Under the pieces are notes generated by a model. It did no database searches and had not been told where the DNA came from. It saw only the letters and a list, made by a program, of their open reading frames with translations. 27,958 nucleotides of DNA from CAZSNT01 sp964607765 (lineage in GTDB: Bacteria; Verrucomicrobiota; Lentisphaeria; Oligosphaerales; JABHEG01). Location of the stretch: positions 1 to 27,958 of the forward strand of contig CAZSNT010000139.1 in NCBI GenBank assembly GCA_964607765.1, written 5' to 3'. Positions 17,101-25,512 of this stretch are shown here, piece after piece (position 1 is the stretch's first letter; each line of letters begins with the position of its first letter). Position numbers and translations under genes: made by a program.

Positions 17101-18295
17101 GGCTGCCGACGGCCCGCGCCACGCGACGCGCACAACGGTTGTGCTGGGCAACGACGACCTGACCCGCCTGGGGCTGGCACCCGCACGGGCAACGGAACCA
17201 GCACCCGAAGCGACACTCTACGTGGTTGGCCCCGATGTGCCGCCGAGCGAGCCGGCGCTGCTCGACGCGGTACGGCGCGGTGCCCGGGCCGTGGTGCTGC
17301 CGCACGATGCGACCGCACTGACCGCTGCCGGCTACCCCACAGTTGCGGAGACCGCATTCCGCGTGCCGCCGCCGCAGGGCGACCTCTTCGCCGCCATCGG
17401 GCCGCGCCTGCTGCGTTGGCGTGACAGCTTGCCCTTCGCCGCCTTCAAGCCCGACGGCCAACCCGCGGGAAGCACGGTCGCCGGCGCCGGGCTGTTCCTG
17501 ACGCGGCGGCTCGGTAAAGGCCAAATGCTGTTTGTGCAGGCCGCGCCGGAGCCGCTCGCCGAACGCTATGCGGGCGACAAGGCGCGGCAGGATGCCATCC
17601 GGCTCAGCGTGTTCCGTCTCCAGCAGCTGGCCGCACGCTTGCTCACCAATGCGGGCGCCACGGCAAGCAGTGCCATCGCTGCGCGCCTCTGCCAGCTGCA
17701 GGCGGGTGCCGCCTACGAGAGTCTCAAAACCTGGCACGTGCTCGGGCCCTGTTACCCGGAAGGCAGCGAGGCCGGCACGGTCCTGGCAACCGCGTTCCCA
17801 GGCGAACCGGCTGCCGTCGCCGGAGACACGAACCCGAACATTACGTACCAACGCACGGACGGCACACGGCTCGATTTCCGGAAGACAGTCACCGCGAATG
17901 CTGACGGGTTCGTGGATCTCGGGGCCGCTCTCCGCCCGGACGGCATGGCCGTGGCATACGTTACGCGCACGGTCGACAGCGCCGTGGCACGCCGGGCGAC
18001 CTTGCGGCTGGGTGTCGATTACTGGATGCAGGTCTGGCTGAACGGTACGCTCGTCTACCGACTGGACCACGGGCACGGCTCGCCGAAACCGAACCGGCAC
18101 CTGGTGGATCTCGACCTGCGGCAAGGCGAGAATGTGCTCACCATCAAGGTGTTCTCCGGCAGCAAAGGGTTCGGGTTCTGGGCCGACCTCGCACGCCCGA
18201 ACGCGCAGGACGACGGCGCCGCACCGCCGATCGATGTGGCCCTTTACCCCGCCGACACCACGTTCTTCGACCCCTACGAGTACCACTACTGGTGA
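14132..18295 (+). CDS. Secreted GH2-like multidomain protein, acid/base glutamate apparently missing
   Basis: This 1387-residue protein has a signal peptide (basic RR at 8-9, hydrophobic 11-22, likely cleavage near ANGA). The glycoside hydrolase family 2 layout is visible: a jelly-roll sugar-binding domain (about 43-205, LWYAQTIRVP, VFWNGQRM), an Ig-like domain (about 210-300, LWELDAPYLYTL) and a TIM barrel (about 310-640). A nucleophile candidate is E529 in MPYFAAEFALPYG. The acid/base region NHPCVLAWSVSMNS (429-442) has N441 where the usual WSxGNE motif has glutamate. Further on are two amidotransferase-like segments (about 789-970 and 1020-1145) and a C-terminal jelly roll (about 1195-1375). 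The start ATG follows a GGGAG site. The stop overlaps the next gene by one base. It may be an atypical hydrolase or a non-catalytic glycan-binding protein. Confidence 0.8.
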   Translation: MRTSSPFRRTTALSLIASALAANGAEDPKAVSAPAANQRRTVLAGTWRVQPATRSTDEPSADWVVAAANRWAWGHALRRHAAWKTTDSRALGSLWYAQTIRVPSEWQGNRIVLNFRRIEGDAIVFWNGQRMVELLRPGGEVEVTPAVRFGADNELRVFLTRDYTDISRGFEQDPLRYRTRGPQGRKLPMARWGLGITAPVDLIRRPTPAAVSNVFVRTSWREKRLTAACTLQVAAPVAGARLEAVVTDTDGNDVLRFSGAQMDLAAGTATTELSSVWPNPILWELDAPYLYTLHVRLAGPHGELDSLPPQGFGFREVWTEGRRVFLNGHVSRWRIEWTSFGLNANSVPLLKLLGRNVVYQQNNPSAWWCDWSETPYITDELLALLDESGVGLLLVAPNVANVRGAMLENPALRRDYERETALWIRRYRNHPCVLAWSVSMNSFNPRDAIHPDTMGQRSNYSHPQAEVIATAAALVKEHDPTRLVYGHADGNLTDIASANNYPNFMPVQEVEDYPKIWAAKGNMPYFAAEFALPYGGTWYKSSQFLGTEYAARMFGNEAYRQEPAALLQQTLEIGLGNKGHGNSLGTARPIFPMYWQVRKLYVTRTDRAWRTWGVQGWHYFNFSAGYGDPPGEESDRFNRYSVLKEPVTERPAWANPNFDIHSEAMQPLLVYLAGAPDFTDRTHTFVPGEEIRKQIAIVWDGPGTRRLKARWQLIRGDAVTAQGETEVNVAAGDVAFAPVVLQAPKVTQRTDFELRLMMAERGAQVAQDAFTVTVFPTPAAPLALQGRVALWDPAEKSRAWLNRLGVTVESVQPGDDLDGYRLLIIGREALSPGAALPYTPADIARGLNVIVCAQLPAMWEGLGFMPDDLQSRRVFINDPMSPVVAGLRDVDLRDWRGTPDLLPEFRRTFDHDALRAPKSSNRHTVASVVLRVPAAVGFTPVLNCEFDLDYSPLLEWRHGRGRITFCTLDLTGRGGQEPVADLLAGNLLKAAADGPRHATRTTVVLGNDDLTRLGLAPARATEPAPEATLYVVGPDVPPSEPALLDAVRRGARAVVLPHDATALTAAGYPTVAETAFRVPPPQGDLFAAIGPRLLRWRDSLPFAAFKPDGQPAGSTVAGAGLFLTRRLGKGQMLFVQAAPEPLAERYAGDKARQDAIRLSVFRLQQLAARLLTNAGATASSAIAARLCQLQAGAAYESLKTWHVLGPCYPEGSEAGTVLATAFPGEPAAVAGDTNPNITYQRTDGTRLDFRKTVTANADGFVDLGAALRPDGMAVAYVTRTVDSAVARRATLRLGVDYWMQVWLNGTLVYRLDHGHGSPKPNRHLVDLDLRQGENVLTIKVFSGSKGFGFWADLARPNAQDDGAAPPIDVALYPADTTFFDPYEYHYW

Positions 18296-21200
18296 TGAAG
18301 CAGCTGCAGCGTGCAATCCTGGCAAGCCTGGCGTTGGCATTCGTGCCGGCGGCACGCGCTCAGATTCCTGTGAAGTCACAGGGCTTCGAGACGCAGGTGC
18401 CCGGCGAACTGCCGTCCGGCTGGCACCACGCCTGGGGCGAGCAGGGCGATGACCAGTTCGTCGTCTCGAACCTGACGGCGGCGGCCGGGCGTCAGGCCTT
18501 GTTGCTCGACCGCGCCACGGGCACGAACACGGCGCAATGGGGATTGCAGACCGCGCTGCCGACTGTCACGGACAACTGGCTGCTGCTCGAGTTCGCCTTC
18601 CGCATGGAGGGCCGCGGCTCAAAGGCGCATCTTGGGCTGGAACTGCGCAACGGTGCCACGCGTGCGCTGGGGTTGGGATTCCGGTACAACACTCTCTCGT
18701 TGCACAGCTATTGCGAAGGCGTGCCAACTGAACTGCGGCACGGCGAGGTCGGCGCCTACCAGCCCGGGCGCTGGTATCGGGTGCGATTGTGGCTGCCGAC
18801 TCGGGGTCAGGGAAGCACAGCCACTGTGCAGTTGCTGAGCGTCGCAGACGACACTGCGGGGGCGCCGGTTGCCGAAACGGCTCGCATCGCCTGCGACGTC
18901 GCTCACCGCCCGAACGCACTGCTCATGCTCAATCTCGCCCCAGGCCGACGGGGCTTCCGCTTCTACCTCGACGAGTTGCACTGCACGGGCGTATCCGAAC
19001 CCGGACGCCTGCCCGCGCGTATCGGGTTGTTCAGACCGGCGCCGGCGTTGTCGGTCTATCTGGTAAGTGACGGCTCGCCGTGCGCCGCACAGATCGGCTT
19101 CCGGGAAGGGGCTGAGGCAGAGCATCACCGGCTTCTCGTCCGCGCCCTCGACCCCGCGGAACAGCTCAGCTTCTGGCGCTACACCGAGTTCATCGAACCC
19201 GCGGCAACTGCAGGTGTTCCTGCCCATCCCAACATCGACCTGCGCCGTGCGGACTCCGCAACGGGCAGACACAAGCTGTTGCTCCGCCAGACGCTGGGTT
19301 TGAGGGAGCCGGGCGTGCACCAGCTCCGAATCAGCTACGGCGGCGGACGGCAGGGAGCGGTGGAACTGGCGCTGTCTCGGCGACTGCAGTACGGCGTGAG
19401 TTTCCAGAACGGGACGCACACGCCCTGGCTCGAGCCCGATACACCACTGTTCGCGTATGTACCTCAACACGCAGAGCAGTTGGCTCTGCGCGGCACGAAC
19501 CTGGTTGTTACGGATGCCGGGGGACAAAGGCTGGGGTGGCTGGGTAAAGAGTCGTCCACCGTGACCATTGCCGTCGCGAAGCACGGCGCGATCTGGCGCT
19601 TCCAGAGCCCTGACGCCGAGCCGTGGCACTTCACTGCGGCCGGTTTCCCGCTCATCCTCTGCCCCAGCCCCGATGCAGCCCGAGCCATCCGCGCGTCCGT
19701 CGAAGTTCTGCCCGACGGCACGACGGTGTGTCACAAGTTCCAGGCCCGGATCATTGGTCTGCTTCCTGAGCTGCTCGACCCGGCAAACGTCGGCAGGACT
19801 GAAGAGTTGGTTGTCCCGCCACGCGAGCGCGAAGCGGCCTGGCTCGCCGACCCCATCCGCAACGGCATCCTCCGCCAGAGCTTCCTGGCCGCCGTTCCGA
19901 AGTGGCTGCAGTCGCAGAGCCTCGATCCGACAAGTCACTGGGGCGGGTCGCTGGCCGGCTGGCAGGACAGACTGGAGCTGCCTCACCCCGAGAATCGCTG
20001 GGATCGACTGCGCAGCGTCAAGGGACTGTGGGCAGGCGCGTCATCGCACTACGGCGCCGGCGCGGAGCACCTGGCGCTCGCAGCTCTGCACGAGGCGCCG
20101 ACCAACCCGTATCTCGGCAAACGCGAACTGCTGTTCCGCGCCGCGGCTGCCGCGTTGCGCGACCTGACCGCCCTCGGCGAAGACGACGTCTGGCGCGGAG
20201 TGGGCGCCGACCTGAACCCGTATCCCGGCATGATGGCGTTTGCCGTGGCGCAGAAGACGTTCCCGGTCTTCGGCCTTGCCGCGCCGCATTTACCCGCCCA
20301 CGTCCGGCAGCTCTGGAGCGAGGGGCTCCGCCACATTGTCGATCGCAGCTACACGGATGCGCTCGTGTCGTGCCGAAACCAATCCTCGCACTACCTGGTC
20401 GCGTTCCAGGCATTCGCCGACGGCTCCGGCGACCCGTTGTATCGGGCGCTGGCACAGCTGTACGCCCGGCGCTGGGTGCGCGGGCAGCACGAATCCGGCT
20501 GGCACATGGAACGGACCGGCCCCGATGCCAGCTACATCGGCATGACGCACTGGCACGAGGCGGTCTACTACCGCATGAGCCGGGACCCGACCGTGCTCGA
20601 GTCGCTGCGCCGGTCGTACACCTTCTTCAATCACACCGTCGCCCCGGAACCCGACGGCAAGATGCTCGGTGGGTTCAACTTCAATCACCGCATAGCCGAG
20701 GGCTTCTACTTCGAGCAATGGGGCGGCGCCAAGGGGATTGTCGATGACGTGCTGCCCGAGGTAGGGCTCTGGGCGCCGCTGGAGGGACGCTGGCCGCCGA
20801 CCGACGACAGACGCGGCAAGGCGATCGAGGAACTGCGCAAGTTCCTGGAGGATCCCAAGCCGCCCCGCTATCCCGGCCTCACCACGGCGCGCTACCTGCA
20901 CTATGCCGAACCGGACCTGAGCGCGACGCTGCCGGCTCTCGAGCCGACGCCGTTTATCCGTAACCTGGGCGATGAGCTCGTGGCCGTGAAACGGCCGGAC
21001 TACTTCGCCAACTGCTACGTCGGCAAGCCGGCCGCGGGTGACTTCTACATCGCCCGACGCAAGGACCTCAGGCTGCCGTTCCCGGACAATGCGGAGAGCG
21101 CAGGCGGCACGGTCGCCACGCGCAAAGTCACGCCGTTCCTCGGCGGCGGGCTGTCCGGGTTCTGGGTGCCCGAGTACGGCCACGTCCTGCTGGCAGCCAA

Positions 21201-21732
21201 CTGGGCACCGACCACGCACCACGGTCTGACCGCGACACGCGCGGACGGCAGACGCTGGTGGGAGGACTACTACGGACACGAGTTCGAGCTGGACGAGGCG
21301 AGCGGCGAGCTGCGCATCACCGGGACAGTCGAGGACCTGCCGCTCGACTATGTCCGGCATTACCGGTTCGCGGACAACGCAGTGCACGTGCGTGTCCGGA
21401 TCACTGCGACCGAGGATTGTGATCTGCAGGCCCTCGTGGAAAACCTGCCGATCGCCCGTGGCGGTTGGAAGAAACGGGGCGCCACCATACTGGCCGGCGG
21501 CGTGTCGGAAGGCGCTGTAACGGCCGGTAGCATCACCGTGCGGGACGATCGCGGCGCGGGCGCCGAGTTCGTCCTCGAGCAACCGCGCCCGCTGCGGCTG
21601 ACCCCGAACGGGCTGCGCACGGACGGCTGGCGTCAGCTCCAGATCGGCCGCGTCGAAATCGAACTGCCCGGCCGCTGGACGCGCTCACAGACACACACAC
21701 TCAACTACGTGCTCCGGCCGCTGCCGCGATGA
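18295..21732 (+). CDS. Large secreted protein, possible polysaccharide lyase-type (alpha/alpha) toroid
   Basis: I do not recognise a precise family. The 1145-residue protein starts with a signal peptide (MKQLQRAILASLALAF, likely cleavage after ARA at 21-23). Residues about 24-235 look like a concanavalin/LamG-type beta-sandwich, a carbohydrate-binding fold. Residues about 540-900 are helical and repetitive in character, with a cluster of candidate active-site residues: HYGAGAEH (about 585), CRNQSSHY (about 693), YIGMTHWHEAVYY (about 745) and GGFNFNHR (about 791). The rest (about 930-1145) is beta-rich. This order resembles heparinase- or alginate-lyase-like polysaccharide lyases, but that is an inference. 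ATG 18295 overlaps the GH2-like stop (TGATG); GTG 18292 is an alternative one codon longer. The two secreted proteins probably act on the same glycan. Confidence 0.75.
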   Translation: MKQLQRAILASLALAFVPAARAQIPVKSQGFETQVPGELPSGWHHAWGEQGDDQFVVSNLTAAAGRQALLLDRATGTNTAQWGLQTALPTVTDNWLLLEFAFRMEGRGSKAHLGLELRNGATRALGLGFRYNTLSLHSYCEGVPTELRHGEVGAYQPGRWYRVRLWLPTRGQGSTATVQLLSVADDTAGAPVAETARIACDVAHRPNALLMLNLAPGRRGFRFYLDELHCTGVSEPGRLPARIGLFRPAPALSVYLVSDGSPCAAQIGFREGAEAEHHRLLVRALDPAEQLSFWRYTEFIEPAATAGVPAHPNIDLRRADSATGRHKLLLRQTLGLREPGVHQLRISYGGGRQGAVELALSRRLQYGVSFQNGTHTPWLEPDTPLFAYVPQHAEQLALRGTNLVVTDAGGQRLGWLGKESSTVTIAVAKHGAIWRFQSPDAEPWHFTAAGFPLILCPSPDAARAIRASVEVLPDGTTVCHKFQARIIGLLPELLDPANVGRTEELVVPPREREAAWLADPIRNGILRQSFLAAVPKWLQSQSLDPTSHWGGSLAGWQDRLELPHPENRWDRLRSVKGLWAGASSHYGAGAEHLALAALHEAPTNPYLGKRELLFRAAAAALRDLTALGEDDVWRGVGADLNPYPGMMAFAVAQKTFPVFGLAAPHLPAHVRQLWSEGLRHIVDRSYTDALVSCRNQSSHYLVAFQAFADGSGDPLYRALAQLYARRWVRGQHESGWHMERTGPDASYIGMTHWHEAVYYRMSRDPTVLESLRRSYTFFNHTVAPEPDGKMLGGFNFNHRIAEGFYFEQWGGAKGIVDDVLPEVGLWAPLEGRWPPTDDRRGKAIEELRKFLEDPKPPRYPGLTTARYLHYAEPDLSATLPALEPTPFIRNLGDELVAVKRPDYFANCYVGKPAAGDFYIARRKDLRLPFPDNAESAGGTVATRKVTPFLGGGLSGFWVPEYGHVLLAANWAPTTHHGLTATRADGRRWWEDYYGHEFELDEASGELRITGTVEDLPLDYVRHYRFADNAVHVRVRITATEDCDLQALVENLPIARGGWKKRGATILAGGVSEGAVTAGSITVRDDRGAGAEFVLEQPRPLRLTPNGLRTDGWRQLQIGRVEIELPGRWTRSQTHTLNYVLRPLPR

Positions 21733-21813
21733 AATGCGGCACGATCCGGTGCAATTGACGGACCACCTGCAAAATGGTGCTTCGAGCTCGCAGGTATGAC
21801 GCAGGCAAGGAAC

Positions 21814-21830
21814 GCTCCCTGATGGGGAGC
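21814..21830. terminator. Hairpin between convergent genes
   Basis: A 6-bp perfect inverted repeat (GCTCCC at 21814-21819, GGGAGC at 21825-21830) with a 5-base loop lies in the 153-base gap between two converging genes. It could end transcripts from both sides, but there is no T-rich run. Confidence 0.3.
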
Positions 21831-21885
21831 CACATCCGGCCCTGCCTGGCGTGCGACGGGGGGGGATGAGTGAAAAGAGGACAGG

Positions 21886-24660
21886 CTACTGCCGGAGGCT
21901 CTCGACGCTGCGCTCCAGCCGCATTCGCAAGCCGCGGAATACCGGCTGTCGTCGACCGGTGTGTCCCTCCATCGCTTCCATCGCCCGTGCCAGCACGTCT
22001 CGGGCCTCGTCGCGCCGCCCCTGGGCCTGCAGCACCTGAGCCAGGCCCTGCGTCGCTCGGACGTATCCGGCCGTGTAGCTGAGCGGCGTGTCCCGCGCCT
22101 GATCCAGGACTGCGAACTGCTCGACAGCGTGTCGGCAGGTTTCCTCTGCTGCAGCCAGCTCGCCGGCTCCCCACAGAGCCATGCCATACTTGGCCAAAGC
22201 GTTCGCCCACAGTGCACGGTAGGCATGCATCCAGGGCCATGTCGTTGCCAAGCGCTGCGAAAGCTCAACGGCTCTGGCGAGCGGCTCGCGTCGCCCTGTA
22301 GCCAACGCTGGCGGCCCGGGCGGCTGGATGCACAGAGTGTCGGCCAACTCGTATTGGTACTCCGGGACATCGGGGAAATCCGCGACGAGTGCCTCGAGTC
22401 CCTCGATAGCAGCCTGCAGGGAGCTGCGCGCGCCGCGCACGTCAGCTTGACTGCACGCTACGAGAACCTGGTTGCGGCGACAGATGGCCAGCTCATTCCG
22501 GAAGTCGGCGTTCATCGGCTCCTCACGGCACAGCGCGTTGAGAAGCTCAAGCGCTTGCCGACTGCTGTCGGCCAGCTTCTCAGGGTCATTACCGAACGGT
22601 GACCTGACGCTTCGTCCGGGCCCCAGCAACGGCTTGCGGCCACGCCCGCGCAGACCCGCCATCATCCTCTCGCGCCCCGACCGCAGACTGATCGAGCCGA
22701 GCAGATTCCGCGTCTGAGCGCGGGCAAACCGCAGCTCGGGCGCAGCCCCGGACTCAGGGTGTCCCTGAAGGAGAGCAAGTGCCGTGTCGTGCTGCCGGAC
22801 CGCCTCGGCCACGTTCCCGGTCAGGCTCGCAACGACACCAAGTTGGTTCAGGACATCGGCAGTGTGGAGGACTGTGTCGATCCGTGCCGGAGCCGCCTCG
22901 GCCATCCCACGGTAGCTGGTCAACGCCTTCCCGTACGCCTTCTTGGCCTCCACAAACTGCCCGAGATGCTGGTGGATGTCGCCCATGCGCCGATGCACCG
23001 CGGCTGTTTCTTCCTCAAAACTGCCCGGATTGTGCTCTGCGAACCTGTGATAGAAGCCGAGAAGCGTCTGCAGCAGCTCGGCATCCGCCGGACTCAGAGG
23101 CGGCGACGGCGCGTCAATGGCGTCGTCACCCTCATCGAGTGCAAGCGAGTGCGGGACGCTTCGAGCCGCAACATCGTCCGTAATCCGGTCGAAAGCCTCG
23201 AAGGCCAGCCCCAGATTCCTCTCCGCCCGCAGCCACTCCCGCTCCGCCTCGCGCGCCGCCTTCTGTGCCCTGTCCGCCGCTGCTCGCGCCCTCACGGAAC
23301 TGGCGTCGGCCAGCGCGCGTTGGTGGTTCGCCTCCTCGAGCGCTGCGTTGGTCTGGACGTAACCGACGCTCGAGACGACAGCAACGGCGAGCAGGAGCGC
23401 GGCCGCGAGCAGGCACAGAGATGCAACGATCGGGTTCCTGTACGCCCAATACCAGAGCCGCTCGAAAACGGTGATGGGGCGAGCCCCAATCGGGCGGTCT
23501 TCCAGAAACAGCTGCAGGTCATCGGCCATATCGGCCGCGGAGGCGTACCGAAGCTCGGGGCGCAACGCACACGCCTTGCCGACAACGGTGGCGAGGTCGC
23601 GGGGGATACTGGGATCGGCCCTGCGAACGGATGGCAGCTCCGTGTCGGTCTTGAGTCGTACGAGCTCTGCGTGGTCCGACTCGGGGAACGCGGGGTTGCC
23701 GCCCAGCAACTCGTAGAGTGTCAATCCGAGGCTGTGAATGTCGCTGCGTGCGTCCGCCTGGCCGCGCAGTTGCTCGGGCGCCATGTAGCGGGGCGTGCCC
23801 ATCACGCCGCCCGTGCACGTCACACGATCGCGGCCATCGCTCCGGGCCAGGCCGAAATCGGTGACCCAGACGCGGCCCTCCTCGTCAAGCAGCAGGTTCG
23901 ATGGCTTGATGTCACGGTGCACGACACCGTGTCTGTGTGCATGGTCGAGTGCTCTCGCCACCTGCAAGCCGAGGCGCGCGATCTCCGCCCAGTACCGGCG
24001 CGTGGTGGTGGAACCGATGTCGTCGACCCCCAGCAGCCGCTCAGCTGCCTCCCGAGCGCGGGGGGACGAGCGCTCCGCAGGTGGACCTCCGCCGCAGCCG
24101 CCTTCCGTGCGCCTGCGGGCAAGCCCGCCCATCGCGTCGAGGACAACGTCCAACCCTACGCCGTCGATGTACTGCATGACATAGTAAAGGAGCTCGTCCT
24201 GACAGCCGACACCGAACACGGGGACGATGTTGGTGTGGTACAGCTTTGCCGCCGCTTCCGCCTCGCGCTGGAAGCGTTCCCGGCCTGTGGCAGAACCGAC
24301 CAGGCCGCCCGACATGACCTTCAGCGCAACGCGTCGGCCCAGGGATTCCTGTTCGGCTTCGTACACAATCCCCATCCCGCCCCGGCCAATCTCGCGAACG
24401 ATGCGGAAATCGCCCAGGTGCGTGGTCCGCCCACCATCGGCCGCACCATCGAGCTTGGCAATCTGACGCCCGACCTTCTGCCCGCGTCTGAGCTCTTCCA
24501 TCGCAACAATGGCCGAGAGGGCGCCCTCGATGCGGCCGGCCAGCTCAGGATGGGCTGCCACGTACTCACCGACGGCCGGCTCTTCCCCCTGCCGCACACG
24601 AGCCAGGAACTCCTCAACGACGGCATCAATCACCTGTTGCTCCCCGAGATTCTCACCCAT
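21886..24660 (-). CDS. Transmembrane Ser/Thr protein kinase with C-terminal repeat domain
   Basis: This 924-residue protein has a short N-terminal module common in planctomycete-type kinases (EFLARVRQGEEPAVGEYVAAHPELA at 18-42, of which GEYVAAHPELA is the most recognisable part). A Hanks-type kinase domain covers about 84-390, with glycine loop IGRGGMGIVY (91-100), K114, HRDIKPSN (248-255), DFG (268-270) and GTPRYMAPE. A Gly/Arg-rich insert at about 176-222 interrupts the kinase domain. One membrane segment at about 411-433 is followed by a coiled coil (about 437-490) and TPR-like helical repeats to the end, which would face the periplasm. The ATG lies inside the sigma factor gene (8-base overlap), so the two are translationally coupled. 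It likely acts with that sigma factor, as known for such pairs. The ligand and targets are unknown. Confidence 0.92.
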   Translation of the reverse strand: MGENLGEQQVIDAVVEEFLARVRQGEEPAVGEYVAAHPELAGRIEGALSAIVAMEELRRGQKVGRQIAKLDGAADGGRTTHLGDFRIVREIGRGGMGIVYEAEQESLGRRVALKVMSGGLVGSATGRERFQREAEAAAKLYHTNIVPVFGVGCQDELLYYVMQYIDGVGLDVVLDAMGGLARRRTEGGCGGGPPAERSSPRAREAAERLLGVDDIGSTTTRRYWAEIARLGLQVARALDHAHRHGVVHRDIKPSNLLLDEEGRVWVTDFGLARSDGRDRVTCTGGVMGTPRYMAPEQLRGQADARSDIHSLGLTLYELLGGNPAFPESDHAELVRLKTDTELPSVRRADPSIPRDLATVVGKACALRPELRYASAADMADDLQLFLEDRPIGARPITVFERLWYWAYRNPIVASLCLLAAALLLAVAVVSSVGYVQTNAALEEANHQRALADASSVRARAAADRAQKAAREAEREWLRAERNLGLAFEAFDRITDDVAARSVPHSLALDEGDDAIDAPSPPLSPADAELLQTLLGFYHRFAEHNPGSFEEETAAVHRRMGDIHQHLGQFVEAKKAYGKALTSYRGMAEAAPARIDTVLHTADVLNQLGVVASLTGNVAEAVRQHDTALALLQGHPESGAAPELRFARAQTRNLLGSISLRSGRERMMAGLRGRGRKPLLGPGRSVRSPFGNDPEKLADSSRQALELLNALCREEPMNADFRNELAICRRNQVLVACSQADVRGARSSLQAAIEGLEALVADFPDVPEYQYELADTLCIQPPGPPALATGRREPLARAVELSQRLATTWPWMHAYRALWANALAKYGMALWGAGELAAAEETCRHAVEQFAVLDQARDTPLSYTAGYVRATQGLAQVLQAQGRRDEARDVLARAMEAMEGHTGRRQPVFRGLRMRLERSVESLRQ

Positions 24661-25318
24661 GGTCCGCCCGCCTCTCCAACACCTCCTCGTAGCGCCTGGC
24701 CTCCTGCATGATCTTGCTGAGACGCTCCAGCGCCCGGGTGTAACGATTGCAGGCCGCGGCAGCGCTCAGCCCCAGAACCATTGCGACTTCACCATTGCTC
24801 AGCTCCTCGAAATGCCGAAGAGCCAGCACTTCCCGATCGATCGGCTCCATCCGCTCCAGAGCAGCCCGAAGATGCTCCTGCATGTCCGCCCGCACAGCCG
24901 CCTGGCTCGGGGACGTGAGCGAGTCCACGAGCCGCGCCGCAATGGAGATGGATGTAGTCCCGGCACCCGCACGTCGGTTCAGTGGAACGTCCCGGCGCGC
25001 GTCGCGCTTCTGGGAGCGCAGGTGTCGCCGGTGCGTGTCAACGAGGACCTGCTCCGTCATCGCCCGCAGCCAGACAAACACGGGAACGGCCGGATTGCGC
25101 AGGAAACTGTCGAGCCGTCGCGCCAGCACGAGATACGTCTCCTGCAGCACATCATCCACGTCGAGGCGGGCCAGGAGATGGCGATCCAGTCTGAACTCAA
25201 TCATCCTCGCGAGTTGATCATGGTAGTGCGAGTACACGCGGGCGAGAGCCTGTTCGCCGCCGGCCTGGAGATCCCGGAGGCAACGTGCGTCCTGCTCTGT
25301 GTGTTTGCCGTCTGCCAT
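24653..25318 (-). CDS. ECF-type RNA polymerase sigma factor
   Basis: This 221-residue protein has sigma-70 region 2 at about 24-95, including the core-binding stretch LDVDDVLQETYLVLARRL (52-69), and region 4 at about 150-205 with DREVLALRHFEELSNGEVA and a helix-turn-helix at about 175-198. Region 3 is absent, as in ECF factors. ATG 25318 (MADGKHTEQD) was chosen because GGGAG precedes it; ATG 25369 upstream would add 17 mostly basic residues. Its stop lies inside the kinase gene that follows. No anti-sigma gene is present, which suggests that the kinase controls activity by phosphorylation; this is inferred from known sigma-kinase pairs. Confidence 0.9.
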   Translation of the reverse strand: MADGKHTEQDARCLRDLQAGGEQALARVYSHYHDQLARMIEFRLDRHLLARLDVDDVLQETYLVLARRLDSFLRNPAVPVFVWLRAMTEQVLVDTHRRHLRSQKRDARRDVPLNRRAGAGTTSISIAARLVDSLTSPSQAAVRADMQEHLRAALERMEPIDREVLALRHFEELSNGEVAMVLGLSAAAACNRYTRALERLSKIMQEARRYEEVLERRADHG

Positions 25319-25402
25319 GGCCCGCTCCCGTGTCCGTCTCCTGCGCTCCCGTTCATACGAGAAACGCATGGCGCGGCTGCATATTGCCCGTCCCTTTTTC
25401 CC

Positions 25403-25431
25403 GGAACCCGTGTAAAGCCGACGCCCTCTGA
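25403..25431 (+). promoter_or_regulatory. Possible ECF-type promoter of the EF-hand gene
   Basis: GGAAC (25403-25407) and TCTGA (25427-25431) resemble ECF -35 and -10 elements. The 19-base gap is slightly longer than usual. The site lies upstream of the EF-hand gene and divergent from the ECF sigma gene, so that factor could drive it. The leader would be about 70 bases. Confidence 0.25.
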
Positions 25432-25512
25432 CGGAATGGGGTAACAGGCACCCGGCCGAGGGCGCCGAACGATTCGGTCAGAAACAACCTACAGCAGAAA
25501 GGACAGTGAGCG

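Noticed and set aside
20290..21582. A 430-codon minus-strand open frame inside the large secreted protein gene.
   Set aside because: It is a mirror of the plus-strand coding frame with no independent evidence of coding.
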